Shown in pieces: positions 7,655-16,807 of a DNA stretch of 64,000 nt (position 1 is the first letter of the stretch; each line of letters starts with the position of its first letter). The position numbers and the translations under genes were made by a program. Source of the DNA: Streptomyces cinnamoneus (lineage in GTDB: Bacteria > Actinomycetota > Actinomycetes > Streptomycetales > Streptomycetaceae); NCBI RefSeq assembly GCF_002939475.1, contig NZ_PKFQ01000001.1, positions 6,399,511-6,463,510 on the forward strand, given 5' to 3'. Under the pieces are notes generated by a model. That model worked only from the letters and a program-made list of their open reading frames with translations. It was not told the DNA's origin and did no database searches.

Positions 7655-8536
7655 TCAGCCATTGTCCCGCGATCCGCCCTCCCACGTGCCCTCGGTGGCG
7701 CCGCCGGCCTGGATGTTCTGGATCCGCTCCCGCCAGCCGGAGGCCCGGGAGCTGGTGGACTCCTTGACCCGGGCCGTCAGGCTCCGGGCGGCCGAGAAGC
7801 GGTCCGACCGGGGACCCTCGCTGGCGATCCGCTGAGCGGTCTTCGTCCGGGCGTCGATGGCGGCGCGCAGACTGCCCGCGCGTGCCGTCAGCTTTCCGAG
7901 GTCACGGAACTGGGGCTTGTCGGTGCCGAACCAGACCTGCTGCCACCAATGGTCGCTGACGGGGTCGTGCCAGCTGATGTAGCCGCCGGGCAGGATCTGC
8001 CGGGGTCCCGGCAGGTGCCCGCCGAAGCTGTAGCGGACGCTCGGCGCGCTGACGGGGTCGTAGAAGTTCGGGGTGAAGAAGTCCGACACCAGCAGCCCGT
8101 TGATGGTGTAGCCGTACTGGGGGGCCTCCGGGGGGTCGGCCACCTCGACCAGGAACTCCACGACCCCCTGGCCGTCCTTCGGCGACTGGCCCGCCACCAG
8201 CCGGTTGCCCCACGGGTCGCCGAGCATCTCCAGCATCTCGTGGCTGGCGGTCAGCGACCAGCTGTCGCTGTACTCGATGAGGGAGAACGGCTGGCCGTTC
8301 TTGTCCATGTGCACGCCCGCGGCGCCCTCCATCCCGATGTCGTCCCGGACGATCATGGGCCAGTATCCGACGGGAACGTCCTCGAGCTTGTCGAAGGCGT
8401 CGACCGTGGCGTGCACCCCCCACAGGGGCGCGAAGTCCCGCGTGGCCTGCTTCTGCAGAGCGGCGGCGACACGGGTGAGCTGGGAGGGCGAAATCTGTTG
8501 CGTCTCGGAGACCAGGGCGAGTTGCGTGACGAGCAT
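7655..8536 (-). CDS. Hypothetical protein with a HExxE (SHEMLEMLGDP) motif
   Basis: A 293-residue protein without signal peptide or membrane segment. The middle carries TASHEMLEMLGDPWG, a His-Glu-x-x-Glu arrangement reminiscent of a zinc-metallopeptidase helix, followed by repeated aromatic segments (GGYISWHDP, HWWQQVWFG). The last 60 residues are a basic, Ser/Arg-rich tail. I recognise neither family nor function; a peptidase-like fold is only a guess. The ATG at 8536 is the first good start, though without a clear Shine-Dalgarno. It lies downstream of the ACP-KS-MMPL operon on the same strand after a 173-bp gap with a hairpin. Confidence 0.55.
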   Translation of the reverse strand: MLVTQLALVSETQQISPSQLTRVAAALQKQATRDFAPLWGVHATVDAFDKLEDVPVGYWPMIVRDDIGMEGAAGVHMDKNGQPFSLIEYSDSWSLTASHEMLEMLGDPWGNRLVAGQSPKDGQGVVEFLVEVADPPEAPQYGYTINGLLVSDFFTPNFYDPVSAPSVRYSFGGHLPGPRQILPGGYISWHDPVSDHWWQQVWFGTDKPQFRDLGKLTARAGSLRAAIDARTKTAQRIASEGPRSDRFSAARSLTARVKESTSSRASGWRERIQNIQAGGATEGTWEGGSRDNG

Positions 8537-8687
8537 GTGGTGTCCGTTCTTGTCGAAGGCACGCGGAGTCGGCGCAGGGCGGGTCCGGCAGGCCCGCACG
8601 GAGGCGGAGGATCCCCGCGGGGGAACATCCCGTGGTCGGGGCACGCTGTCACCGCCCGCCACCCATGACCGCTCGCATGGAGTAGGA

Positions 8688-8706
8688 GCCGGGCCCCGGG
8701 CCCGGC
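8688..8706 (-). terminator. Palindromic hairpin after the MMPL gene
   Basis: GCCGGGCCC (8688-8696) and GGGCCCGGC (8698-8706) form a near-perfect palindrome directly after the MMPL stop on the minus strand; in RNA the top pairs would open to make a loop. Confidence 0.45.
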
Positions 8707-8709
8707 GGG

Positions 8710-10941
8710 TCAGTGCTCCCCGGCCAGACCGAGCCGCCCGGCCACGCGCGCGTGCACCCGCCCAAGCCACGGGGGGACCCACCAGTTGAGGCGCCCCGCG
8801 AGCACCAGATAGGCCGGCACCAGCACACCCCGCACCAGCACCGCGTCCACCAGGACGGCCGTCGCCAGGCCGGTGCCCAGCAGCTTCAGCACGCTCACCC
8901 CCGACGTGGCGAGCGCACCCGTGACCACGGCCACTGCGAGCGCCCCCGTCGTCACCAGCCGCCCCGTCCGCGCCACGCCCTCCACGACGGCCCGCCGGTT
9001 GTCGCCCGTCAGCAGATAGCCCTCGCGGACACGGGAGAGCAGGAAGATCTCGTAGTCGATCGCCAGCCCGAAGGCGATGACGAACATCAGCGGCGGAACC
9101 GTCACGTCCAGCGTGCCGGTGACCGTGAAGTCGCCCACGAGGCGGCGCAGATGCCCCTCCTGGAAGACGTACACCATCGCCCCGAAGCTCGCCCCCAGGC
9201 TCAGCGCCCCGATGACCAGCGCCTTCACCGGCAGCAGCAGGCTCCCGGTCAGCAGGAACAGCATCGCCCACGTCGTGACCCCGGCCACGGCCGCCGCGAG
9301 CGGCAGCCGCGCCCGGACCGCCGCCCGGGTGTCGAGCAGAAACGCCGCACGCCCCGTCACCAGCCGCTCGCCGCCCGGCCCGGGCAACGCCCGCAGCCGC
9401 TCCACCAGCCGCTGCGCGGCGGCCGACTGCGGCTCCCGAGGGCCGCCCACCCGCAACACCGCACCCCGCACCGCACCGACCCGCCCGGCCGGCCGCGCCC
9501 AGTCCACCCGGCCTGCCGACGGCAGGGCCGCCACCCGCCGCCCGTAGGCGCGCAGCGCCGCGCCGTCCCGGACGGGATCCGCCTCCGGCAGGACGACCGT
9601 CAGCCCCTGGCCGGCCGGGGCGGCGAAGCCCGCGCGGATCTCCTCCGCGGTCCGGTGCGCCTCCGCCGACGCCGGCAGTACGCGCTCGTCCGGCAGCCCG
9701 AAGCGCACGTGCCCGAAGGGCGCGGCCAGCAACAGCAGCGCCACCGCGCACCCGCCGCCGTAGCACAGCGGCCGCTTGGTGACCGCCCGCGCGATCGTGC
9801 GCCACACCGGGCTGTCCGGCCTGGCCTCGCGGGCCGGGCGCCGTCGCCGCAGGAGGGCCAGCGGATCGCCGCGGTCCACGCGCGTGCCCAGCAGCGTCAG
9901 GAGCGGCGGTACGAGCACGGTGGCCGCGGCCGCCGCGAACAGCGCGACCCCCATGCCCGCGCACGCCATGGACCTCAGGAACGGCAGCGGCAGAACCAGC
10001 AGCGCCGACATCGACAGGGCCACCGCGGCCGCCGACACGGCCACGGTGCGTCCCGCCCGCTGTGCCGTGCGCCGCACGGCGTTTGCCACCGGGCCGCCGG
10101 CGCGCAGCTCCTCCCGGAAGCGGGTGACCAGGAACAGCCCGTAGTCCACGCCGAGTCCGAAGCCCAGAGCGGTGGTGAGGTTCATCGCGAAGACCGACAC
10201 CGGCATGAGGGTGGTGAGCAGCCGCAGCAGCGCGGCCGTTCCGACGACCGAGACCGCCCCGATCGCCAGGGGCACCAGCGCGGCCACCAGCGACCGCAGG
10301 GCGATCACCAGCAGCAGGAGGGTGACGGGAGCGGCCACCAGCTCCGCCCGCACCAGGTCCGCCTCGGAGGCCCGGCGGGCCTCCACGCTGACCCAGGAGG
10401 GACCGGTGGCCGCGACGTCGAGCACGCCGTGTCCGCCGGTGAGGCGGGGCACCAGGGTGTCGGCGGTGCGGGCCGCGTCCCGGTCGGCGCCTTCGAGGTC
10501 GGCCGCCACCACGGCGGCGGAGCCGTCGGCGGAACGCAGCGCCGGGTCCGGGGCCGTCCAGTACGAGCGCACGCTCGCCACCCCGCGCGCGTGCTCCAGC
10601 CGTTCGGTGAGCCGCAGCCCCGCCTCGCGCGCCCGGGCCGAGTCCACGCCGCCCCTGGCCCGTACGAGCAGGACGACGTCGGGGTTGCCCGCCCCGAAGC
10701 GGTCGGCCAGGAGGGCGGCAGCGCGGGCCGACTCGGTGCCGGTGGCGGTGTAGCCGCCGTTGGCGAGCCGCTCGGAGGTTCCGGCGCCCGCCAGCGCGAG
10801 CAGCAACGTCACCGCGGCCGAGGCCGCGGGGACCAGCCAGGGTCGCAGCCTCCGGAGCGCCTCGCCCGCACGGTTCGCCGCCCCGGCGTCCGCGGGCGCG
10901 AGGGCGGGCGCCGGGGTCTCGACGTCGGCGGGGGAGCTCAC
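8710..10941 (-). CDS. MMPL/RND-family membrane exporter
   Basis: A 743-residue protein starting at the GTG at 10941, which overlaps the ketosynthase stop (GTGA). It has the RND duplicated layout: a first transmembrane helix near residue 45, a large extracytoplasmic domain, a helical membrane block (about residues 185-360), a second loop domain, and a second membrane block to the C-terminus. Hallmark segments are GFGLGVDYGLFLVTRFREE and its second-half counterpart FGLAIDYEIFLLSRVREGY. MMPL proteins move lipids or lipidated metabolites across the membrane. Translational coupling to an ACP and a ketosynthase suggests it exports the acyl product of those enzymes. Confidence 0.88.
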   Translation of the reverse strand: MSSPADVETPAPALAPADAGAANRAGEALRRLRPWLVPAASAAVTLLLALAGAGTSERLANGGYTATGTESARAAALLADRFGAGNPDVVLLVRARGGVDSARAREAGLRLTERLEHARGVASVRSYWTAPDPALRSADGSAAVVAADLEGADRDAARTADTLVPRLTGGHGVLDVAATGPSWVSVEARRASEADLVRAELVAAPVTLLLLVIALRSLVAALVPLAIGAVSVVGTAALLRLLTTLMPVSVFAMNLTTALGFGLGVDYGLFLVTRFREELRAGGPVANAVRRTAQRAGRTVAVSAAAVALSMSALLVLPLPFLRSMACAGMGVALFAAAAATVLVPPLLTLLGTRVDRGDPLALLRRRRPAREARPDSPVWRTIARAVTKRPLCYGGGCAVALLLLAAPFGHVRFGLPDERVLPASAEAHRTAEEIRAGFAAPAGQGLTVVLPEADPVRDGAALRAYGRRVAALPSAGRVDWARPAGRVGAVRGAVLRVGGPREPQSAAAQRLVERLRALPGPGGERLVTGRAAFLLDTRAAVRARLPLAAAVAGVTTWAMLFLLTGSLLLPVKALVIGALSLGASFGAMVYVFQEGHLRRLVGDFTVTGTLDVTVPPLMFVIAFGLAIDYEIFLLSRVREGYLLTGDNRRAVVEGVARTGRLVTTGALAVAVVTGALATSGVSVLKLLGTGLATAVLVDAVLVRGVLVPAYLVLAGRLNWWVPPWLGRVHARVAGRLGLAGEH

Positions 10942-12161
10942 GCGGTCCGGAAGAAGAGGACGGCGTTCTGCCCGCCGAAGCCGAAGGCGTTGCTGATCGC
11001 ACCTTCCATGCGGTGCCGCCGGGGCACCTTGGTGACCACGTCCAGGTCCATCCCGTCGTCGAGGCGGCCGAGGTTGGCGGTGGGGGGAATGAGCTGCCGC
11101 TCCAGCGAGAGCACGGTGCACGCCGCGTCGACGGCGCCGGCCGCCCCCAGCGAGTGGCCGATGGCGCCCTTGAGGGAGGTCACCGGCGGCGCACTGCGGA
11201 ACACGCCGCGGAGCACGTCGGCCTCCACCCGGTCGTTGAGGGGCGTGGATGTGCCGTGCGCGTTGACGTGGTGCACGTCCGACACGCCGGCCCCGGCGTC
11301 CGAGAGCGCCGCCACCAGCGCGCGGCGGGCCCCGGAGCCGTCCGGGTCGGGCCGGGTGGCGTGGTACCCGTCGCTGGACGCGCCGTAGCCGGACAGCAGG
11401 CCCCGGACGCGCGCGCCGCGGGCCCGCGCGGAGTCCGGCCGCTCCAGGACGAGCACGGCGGCGCCCTCGCTCAGGACGAAGCCGTCGCGGTCCGCGTCGA
11501 ACGGCCGTGAGGCCCCGGCGGGGTCGTGACGGCGCCGGGACAGGGCCTGCATGCGGTGGAAGGTGGCGGATCCCATGGGGACGCGGGCGCAGTCGGTGCC
11601 GCCGGCGAGCGCGATGTCGCAGGCCCCCGAGCGCAGCAGGTCGCGGGCGACGCCGATCGCCGTGGCCCCCGAGGCGCAGGCGGTGGACGTCGTCAGGCAC
11701 GGCCCCAGGGCCCGCAGGTCCGTGGACACCTCGCCGGCCACCATGTTGGGCAGGGAGCGCAGCAGCGCGGTCGGCGAGATGGCGTCGACGCGGCCTTCGG
11801 CGAGGTGCCGGTACTCCGCGGGCCACCGGTCGCCGCCGTTGCTGGCGCTGCCGATGACGATCGCCACGCGGGGACCGTCCCAGGCGGCCGTGTCCAGCGC
11901 GGCGTCGGCGACCGCCTCGCGCGCGGCGACCATGGCCAGCTGGATGAACCGGTCGTTGCGCCAGGTGATCCGCCTGCCCAGCAGCGCGCCGCCGTCGAAA
12001 CCGGGGACCTTGCAGGAGAAGTCGACCGGCAGCCCGGCCAGGTCCTCGTCGTGCGCGCCGAGGCCGGTACCGGTCAGCAGCCCCGCCCAGGTCGCCTCCC
12101 GGCCGATGCCCGCCGGGGTCACCAAGCCGATGCCGGTGACGGCGACCTCCCGGACGGTCAC
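10938..12161 (-). CDS. Beta-ketoacyl-ACP synthase (FabF/KAS II-like)
   Basis: A 407-residue thiolase-fold condensing enzyme. The active-site cysteine is C162 (STACASGA), and the two catalytic histidines are in NAHGTSTPLND and KGAIGHSLGAAGA, so the triad is complete. The GTG start overlaps the ACP stop and its own stop overlaps the MMPL start, each by four bases. No chain-length factor, ketoreductase or dehydratase accompanies it, so it either extends a chain made by the housekeeping FAS or performs one specialised condensation. Length and motifs argue against a type II PKS chain-length factor. Confidence 0.9.
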   Translation of the reverse strand: MTVREVAVTGIGLVTPAGIGREATWAGLLTGTGLGAHDEDLAGLPVDFSCKVPGFDGGALLGRRITWRNDRFIQLAMVAAREAVADAALDTAAWDGPRVAIVIGSASNGGDRWPAEYRHLAEGRVDAISPTALLRSLPNMVAGEVSTDLRALGPCLTTSTACASGATAIGVARDLLRSGACDIALAGGTDCARVPMGSATFHRMQALSRRRHDPAGASRPFDADRDGFVLSEGAAVLVLERPDSARARGARVRGLLSGYGASSDGYHATRPDPDGSGARRALVAALSDAGAGVSDVHHVNAHGTSTPLNDRVEADVLRGVFRSAPPVTSLKGAIGHSLGAAGAVDAACTVLSLERQLIPPTANLGRLDDGMDLDVVTKVPRRHRMEGAISNAFGFGGQNAVLFFRTA

Positions 12162-12466
12162 GGCGTGGGCACGGTCAGCGCGGCGGGCCCGGCCGCTCCG
12201 GCGTCGTGCCCCGCGGCGGCCTCCGCCGGGCCGGCGCGGCCCGCCAGCAGCCGCTCGACGTGCGCGGCCGCCTCGCCGAGCGTCTCGCCCCGGAGCTCCT
12301 GGTCCAGGGTCATCCGCAGGTGGTCCTCGAGCAGGGTGACCATTTCGGCCTGGGCGAGGGAGTCGATCTCGAGCTGTTCGTAGGTGGCGTCCGGGGTGAT
12401 CTCCTCCTCGGGAACGCCGAAGTACTCGGTGAGCAGACGAGCCATCAGGTCGTAGACGGGTTCCAT
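12158..12466 (-). CDS. Acyl carrier protein
   Basis: A 102-residue protein: an ACP fold in the first 80 residues with the phosphopantetheine serine S36 in EIDSLAQAE, then a Gly/Ala/Pro-rich tail. The ATG at 12466 follows GAGGAG at good distance; a start at 12532 in the same frame is unsupported. First gene of the ACP-KS-MMPL operon, overlapping the ketosynthase start. Acts as the thioester carrier of the chain elongated by that ketosynthase. Confidence 0.85.
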   Translation of the reverse strand: MEPVYDLMARLLTEYFGVPEEEITPDATYEQLEIDSLAQAEMVTLLEDHLRMTLDQELRGETLGEAAAHVERLLAGRAGPAEAAAGHDAGAAGPAALTVPTP

Positions 12467-12519
12467 CGATCGTTCTCCTCGATCGGGGCCGGACCGGACA
12501 ACAGGCATATCGCTCATCC

Positions 12520-12550
12520 AGTGACATAGCACTTTAGTGACATGGCACTT
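12520..12550. promoter_or_regulatory. Direct repeat of a 14-bp dyad in the ACP/Mut7-C divergent promoter
   Basis: AGTGACATAGCACT and AGTGACATGGCACT occur 16 bp apart (starting at 12520 and 12536); each is itself an AGTG-N6-CACT inverted repeat. The site lies 54 bp upstream of the ACP start in the 276-bp gap to the next gene. It resembles an operator for a dimeric regulator binding side by side; the regulator is unknown. Confidence 0.5.
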
Positions 12551-12742
12551 TTTTCCGGTTGTGTCCTTCGGAGCAGCGTCCCCCGGCCTCTGGCCGCCCC
12601 TCCGCAGACACGCGCGCCGGCGGGAGCCCTGTCACCCGGACTGCGCACTGCGCCGCGGCCGCCCCGGACGGGCGGGTCCCGTGGCGGAACCCGCCGGGAT
12701 AACCCTGGGCGCCACCCCCGCCGACGGTGGCATGCTGTGGGC

Positions 12743-13477
12743 GTGAACGGACCCGAGATCCAGCTGACCTTCGCCCCTGAGCTGCGGCTTTTCCTCTCCG
12801 CCGACCGCCGCCGGCCCGGTGCCGCCGTGATCACGGACGGTGTCTCCACGCTGGGGCACGTCGTGGAGTCCCTCGGCGTCCCGCTCACGGAGGTCGGCCG
12901 GCTGTGCGTCGACGGCCGGCCGGTGCCCGTCTCCCACGTCCCCGCGGCCGGGGAGAGCGTGGAGGTGGAGGCCGTCACCCGCCCCCAGGAGGTGCCGGGT
13001 GCTCCCCTGCGGTTCCTGCTCGACGTGCACCTCGGCACCCTCGCCCGACGGCTGCGGCTGCTGGGCGTGGACGCGGCGTACGAGAGCGAGGACCTCGGCG
13101 ACCCGGCACTGGCCGCGCTCTCGGCGGCCGAACAGCGGGTGCTGCTCTCACGGGACCGGGGGCTGCTGCGCCGACGGGAGATCTGGGCGGGCGGGTACGT
13201 CTACAGCGACCGGCCCGACGAGCAGCTGCGGGACGTCCTGAGCCGCTTCGCCCCCCGCCTCGCGCCCTGGTCGCGCTGCACCGCCTGCAACGGCCCGCTC
13301 CAGGACGCCGACAAGGACGCGGTCCGCGAACACCTGGAGCACGGCACGCGCCGTACGTACGACGTCTTCGCGCAGTGCGCCGCCTGCGGGCGGGTGTACT
13401 GGCGGGGCGCCCACCACGCACGGCTGCAGGCCATCGTCGAGAGCGCCGTGAGCGAGTTCGGGGCCGCGGCCGTCTGA
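12743..13477 (+). CDS. Mut7-C RNase-domain protein with N-terminal ubiquitin-like domain
   Basis: A 244-residue protein. Residues about 1-90 form the ubiquitin/ThiS-like fold often fused to Mut7-C; residues about 95-240 are the Mut7-C PIN-like domain, opening FLLDVHLGTLARRLRLLG, with acidic residues of the putative nuclease centre and ending in a zinc ribbon (CTACNGPL and CAACGRVYW). The GTG at 12743 is taken as start. Family members are predicted cytoplasmic RNases; no target is established. It is divergent from the ACP operon and followed by a hairpin. Confidence 0.82.
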   Translation: MNGPEIQLTFAPELRLFLSADRRRPGAAVITDGVSTLGHVVESLGVPLTEVGRLCVDGRPVPVSHVPAAGESVEVEAVTRPQEVPGAPLRFLLDVHLGTLARRLRLLGVDAAYESEDLGDPALAALSAAEQRVLLSRDRGLLRRREIWAGGYVYSDRPDEQLRDVLSRFAPRLAPWSRCTACNGPLQDADKDAVREHLEHGTRRTYDVFAQCAACGRVYWRGAHHARLQAIVESAVSEFGAAAV

Positions 13478-13488
13478 GGCCGTCGCGG

Positions 13489-13518
13489 GGCGGCGCCCGG
13501 CCGGAGCGGGGCGCCGCC
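13489..13518 (+). terminator. Terminator hairpin
   Basis: GGCGGCGCCC (13489-13498) pairs with GGGCGCCGCC (13509-13518), 10-nt loop, 12 bp after the Mut7-C gene stop. Confidence 0.6.
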
Positions 13519-13585
13519 GGGGGTCTCCGGTGTCGCATTCCGGCCGCCGGGTGCACGCTGGAGGGGTACCGCAGGAGGTGACCCC

Positions 13586-13855
13586 ATGCAGACGATCGTT
13601 GGATGGCACGTCGAGGTCGAATTCGAAGAGGTCGATAAGCGGACGCGCGCGGCCTGCATGCTGAGGCTCCAGGACGGGACGGAGCTCCGGGCCCGCGGCC
13701 ACGCCACCCGGCACCCGGACGACCCCGAGCAGCAGCGGGTCGGCGAGGAACTCGCGGCGGCCAGGGCGCTGAACGAGCTCTCCCGGGAACTGCTGAAGAA
13801 GGCGGGGCACGACATCGAAGAGGCCACGCACGTCGAGGCCCATCCGTCGATGTGA
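13586..13855 (+). CDS. DUF1876 family protein
   Basis: An 89-residue protein with the DUF1876 pattern: WHVEVEFEE strand, then a variable loop, ATRHPDD, and a C-terminal helix (ALNELSRELLKKAG). An AGGAGGTGA ribosome-binding site precedes the ATG. The fold is dsRNA-binding-like in homologues; function is unknown. A monocistronic unit between hairpin and the kinase gene; the 256 bases downstream contain no gene I can support. Confidence 0.8.
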   Translation: MQTIVGWHVEVEFEEVDKRTRAACMLRLQDGTELRARGHATRHPDDPEQQRVGEELAAARALNELSRELLKKAGHDIEEATHVEAHPSM

Positions 13856-14111
13856 CCCAGGCGGGTGCCGCGGTGTGCGGGCGACCGGGGCCGGGCCCTG
13901 CGCCTGTCGGGCGCCGGGTGCGCGGGTGACCGGGTGGGCGTGTGAGCGCCGGCTGGACGGGGCGGCGCCGGTGTGGCGTCGCATGGGCTGAGGGTGAAGC
14001 CGGTGAGGGGAAGGCGTTGCGCGCACGCTGGCGGGGGCGTCAACTTTCGTCGGGCGGCAACGCGACCTTCGGTGAATGTGCCGGACGGGCGGCTGTGCCT
14101 ATGGTGCCGGG

Positions 14112-15827
14112 GTGGATGCGACAGCGTGGGCCCGTGACCTCCGGCGACGGCTGACCGACCCGGGGGAGTGGTCCCGGCGCCGGGTGGCCGGCGAGTGCCT
14201 GCTGGCCGCCGGGCTGGCGCTGCTCGCCGGGTGGGCGGAGAGCGGGGTCGGGCAGGGCTGGGCCCTCGCGGTGCCGGTGGCGTTCGCCGTCGCGGTGCTG
14301 GCCCTGGTGCGGCGCGCCCTGCCGACGACGGCGCTGCTCGCCGGCGCCGTGCTGTCCGGCGGTACGGAGAACGGGGCCGGCCTGCTGCTCCTGGCCGTGC
14401 TCGGCTGGTCGGCCGGGCGCAGGATCGACGGTGTCCTGCGGGCCCTGGCGGCCTTCTGCGTCTCCTTCGTGGTCTATGTGGCGCTGGGGCTCTGGCAGGC
14501 GGAGCAGACACCGGGGCTGGCGGTCCTCTTCTACAGCCTCTTCTTCCTGGTGTCCGTGGTCGTCCCGGGCCTGACCAGTCGCTACTGGACCCAGCGGCGG
14601 ACACTGCTGCACACCCTCCAGCAGCGCAACGCGCAACTGCTGCGCGAGCGTCAGATGGTCGCGGGGCAGGCCCGGATGCGTGAGCGGCAGCGCATCGCCC
14701 AGGACATGCACGACAGCCTCGGCCATCAGCTGGCGCTCATCGCGGTGCAGACCGGTGCCCTGGAGGTGGACCGGACGCTGACCGGGCGGCAGCGCGAGGC
14801 GGTCGGGGTGCTGCGGGAGGCGTCCGTGGCCGCGATGCACGAGCTGCGCGAGGTGGTCGGCATCCTCAAGGACGGCACCCCGGACGAGGACCAGGCCGGG
14901 TCGAGGGTGGTGTCCGGCATCGGCGGACTCGTCGACGCGGCGGTGGCGGCCGGCATGAAGGTGAGCCTCGAACGGTCGGGGGAGCCGCGCGCGCTGGCGC
15001 CGGCCGCCGACCACGCCGGCTACCGCGTCGCCCAGGAGGGGCTGACCAACGCCGCCAAGCACGCGCCCGGTGCGTCCATCGCCGTGAGCCTGCGCTATGA
15101 GCCGGACTCGCTGCTGGTGGAGGTCGCGAACGGGCCCGTGCCGGAGGGCGTCGGGGCCCAGCCGCCCGACGCGGTGAGCGGCGGGCAGGGCCTGACGGGG
15201 CTGCGCGAGCGGGCCCGGCTGATCGGCGGCATGGTCTTCAGCGGACCCGCCCGGGGCGGAGGCTTCCGGCTCGCGGCAGTCATCCCCTATGACTCGGCGG
15301 AGGCCAGGGAGGCGCGGGTGCCGGCCTCCGGGGAGGCGACCTTCGTCGACGGTACGGACGACTTCTGGCAGCAGCCGGGGGCGAGGACTCCAGGAGACGG
15401 TGGACCGGTCATCGACCGGCTCGATCCGCGCGAGGAGTTCAAGGACATCGTGAGCACGAAGAAGAACAACGGTTGTCTGATCGGCTGTGGAGTCGTCCTC
15501 CTGATCGTGGCGGGCCTGGTGGCGGCGGCCCTGTTCGGGGCGGGCAAGCTCATGGAGGAGGCCGACAAGGGAATGATCGACCCCAGTGACTACGCGTCGG
15601 TCCACGTCGGCGACCCGGAGCGGCAGGTGCGGGACAGGCTGCCCTCGGGCAGTTCCTTCCTCACCTCCGACGTGCGGGGCAAGATACCGGCCGAGCCGGC
15701 CGGGGCGAGCTGCCTGGCCCTGTTGTCGAGCGACACCTCGCGGGGCCTGACCACCGATACCGTGTACCGCTTCTGCTTCAAGGACGGGAAGCTGTCGGAG
15801 AAGCGTGAGTTCCACGTCAAGAGCTAG
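14112..15827 (+). CDS. Sensor histidine kinase (HisKA_3/NarX type) with extra C-terminal membrane domain
   Basis: A 571-residue protein. The N-terminal 160 residues hold about five membrane helices; the dimerisation box has the phosphoacceptor H200 (DMHDSLGHQ); the ATPase follows with GLTNAAKHA and GQGLTGLRERA. A normal member would stop near residue 400. Here the chain continues through an acidic linker, one more strongly hydrophobic helix (about residues 456-475) and a roughly 95-residue domain. It is followed 62 bp later by its LuxR-type response regulator. The GTG at 14112 is the most likely start. The extension might sense an envelope signal; that is inference. Confidence 0.85.
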   Translation: MDATAWARDLRRRLTDPGEWSRRRVAGECLLAAGLALLAGWAESGVGQGWALAVPVAFAVAVLALVRRALPTTALLAGAVLSGGTENGAGLLLLAVLGWSAGRRIDGVLRALAAFCVSFVVYVALGLWQAEQTPGLAVLFYSLFFLVSVVVPGLTSRYWTQRRTLLHTLQQRNAQLLRERQMVAGQARMRERQRIAQDMHDSLGHQLALIAVQTGALEVDRTLTGRQREAVGVLREASVAAMHELREVVGILKDGTPDEDQAGSRVVSGIGGLVDAAVAAGMKVSLERSGEPRALAPAADHAGYRVAQEGLTNAAKHAPGASIAVSLRYEPDSLLVEVANGPVPEGVGAQPPDAVSGGQGLTGLRERARLIGGMVFSGPARGGGFRLAAVIPYDSAEAREARVPASGEATFVDGTDDFWQQPGARTPGDGGPVIDRLDPREEFKDIVSTKKNNGCLIGCGVVLLIVAGLVAAALFGAGKLMEEADKGMIDPSDYASVHVGDPERQVRDRLPSGSSFLTSDVRGKIPAEPAGASCLALLSSDTSRGLTTDTVYRFCFKDGKLSEKREFHVKS

Positions 15828-15889
15828 GCAAGGTCAGGGGGGCCTTCGAGACCCCCTGGCGAGCAGCGACCCTCCCAGGAGTTGACCAG

Positions 15890-16543
15890 GTGATCCGCGT
15901 CCTCATCGCCGACGACGAGCCCCTCATCCGCGCCGGCATCCGGATGATCCTCACCTCGGCGGACGACATCGAGGTCGTGGCGGAGGCGGCGAACGGGCGC
16001 GAGGCGGTCGACCTCGCGCGCAAGCACCGGGTCGACGTCGCGCTGCTCGACATCCAGATGCCCGTCCTGGACGGGCTGACGACCCTCGCCGAGCTGGGGC
16101 GCACGGCCCCCGGCCTGCGGACGCTGATCCTCACCACCTTCGGAGAGCGGGAGAACGTCCTACGGGCCCTGAGGGAGGGAGGCGCCGGCTTCCTGCTCAA
16201 GGACTCGGCGCCGGCGGAGCTGATCGGCGCCGTCCGGGCGGCCGCCCAGGGGGACGCCTATCTCTCGCCGGCCGCCACCCGGCACGTGGTGGAATCCCTC
16301 GCCGCCGGAGCGGGGCCCTCCCGCGGAGAGGAGGCGCAGCGACGGCTGGCGGCGCTCAGCGAACGCGAACGCGAAGTGCTGGCCCTGCTCGGTGAGGGCC
16401 TGTCCAATGCTGAAACCGGCCGACGGCTGCATATGAGCGAGGCCACGGTGAAGACGTATGTAAGCCGCATTCTTGCCAAGCTGGAATGCGAGAACAGGGT
16501 GCAGGCGGCGCTGCTGGCGCGTGACGCAGGACTGGGGGTATGA
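15890..16543 (+). CDS. NarL/LuxR-family response regulator
   Basis: A 217-residue two-domain regulator: receiver domain with acidic pocket ADDEP, phosphoacceptor D54 (LLDIQMP) and conserved lysine in FLLKD; LuxR-type HTH from about residue 150 (LSEREREVLALLGEG, then ATVKTYVSRILAKL). GTG start. Partner of the kinase immediately upstream. Targets are not evident; the LuxC/LuxE operon 264 bp downstream on the same strand is one candidate. Confidence 0.9.
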   Translation: MIRVLIADDEPLIRAGIRMILTSADDIEVVAEAANGREAVDLARKHRVDVALLDIQMPVLDGLTTLAELGRTAPGLRTLILTTFGERENVLRALREGGAGFLLKDSAPAELIGAVRAAAQGDAYLSPAATRHVVESLAAGAGPSRGEEAQRRLAALSEREREVLALLGEGLSNAETGRRLHMSEATVKTYVSRILAKLECENRVQAALLARDAGLGV

Positions 16544-16807
16544 CGGGGCCGGAGGGGCAGAAAGAAAGGTTTCCAGCCACCTGCGCCTGACATGTGGTCA
16601 GTGATGTGGTGAATTTGCGATATCTTCTATGGCGTTCCCTCGTGACCGCGCGTCAGCTCCGATGCCGCGGAACGACGCTGGGAGAGCGGTATACGCCTCT
16701 CACGGAACACTCACAGGCACATGGCGGGCGCACCGATCGAACCCCGCCATGCATTGCCGTGCCGCACAGAGTCCCGCACTTCCCGTATTCACCTAGGCAA
16801 AGGCCGC

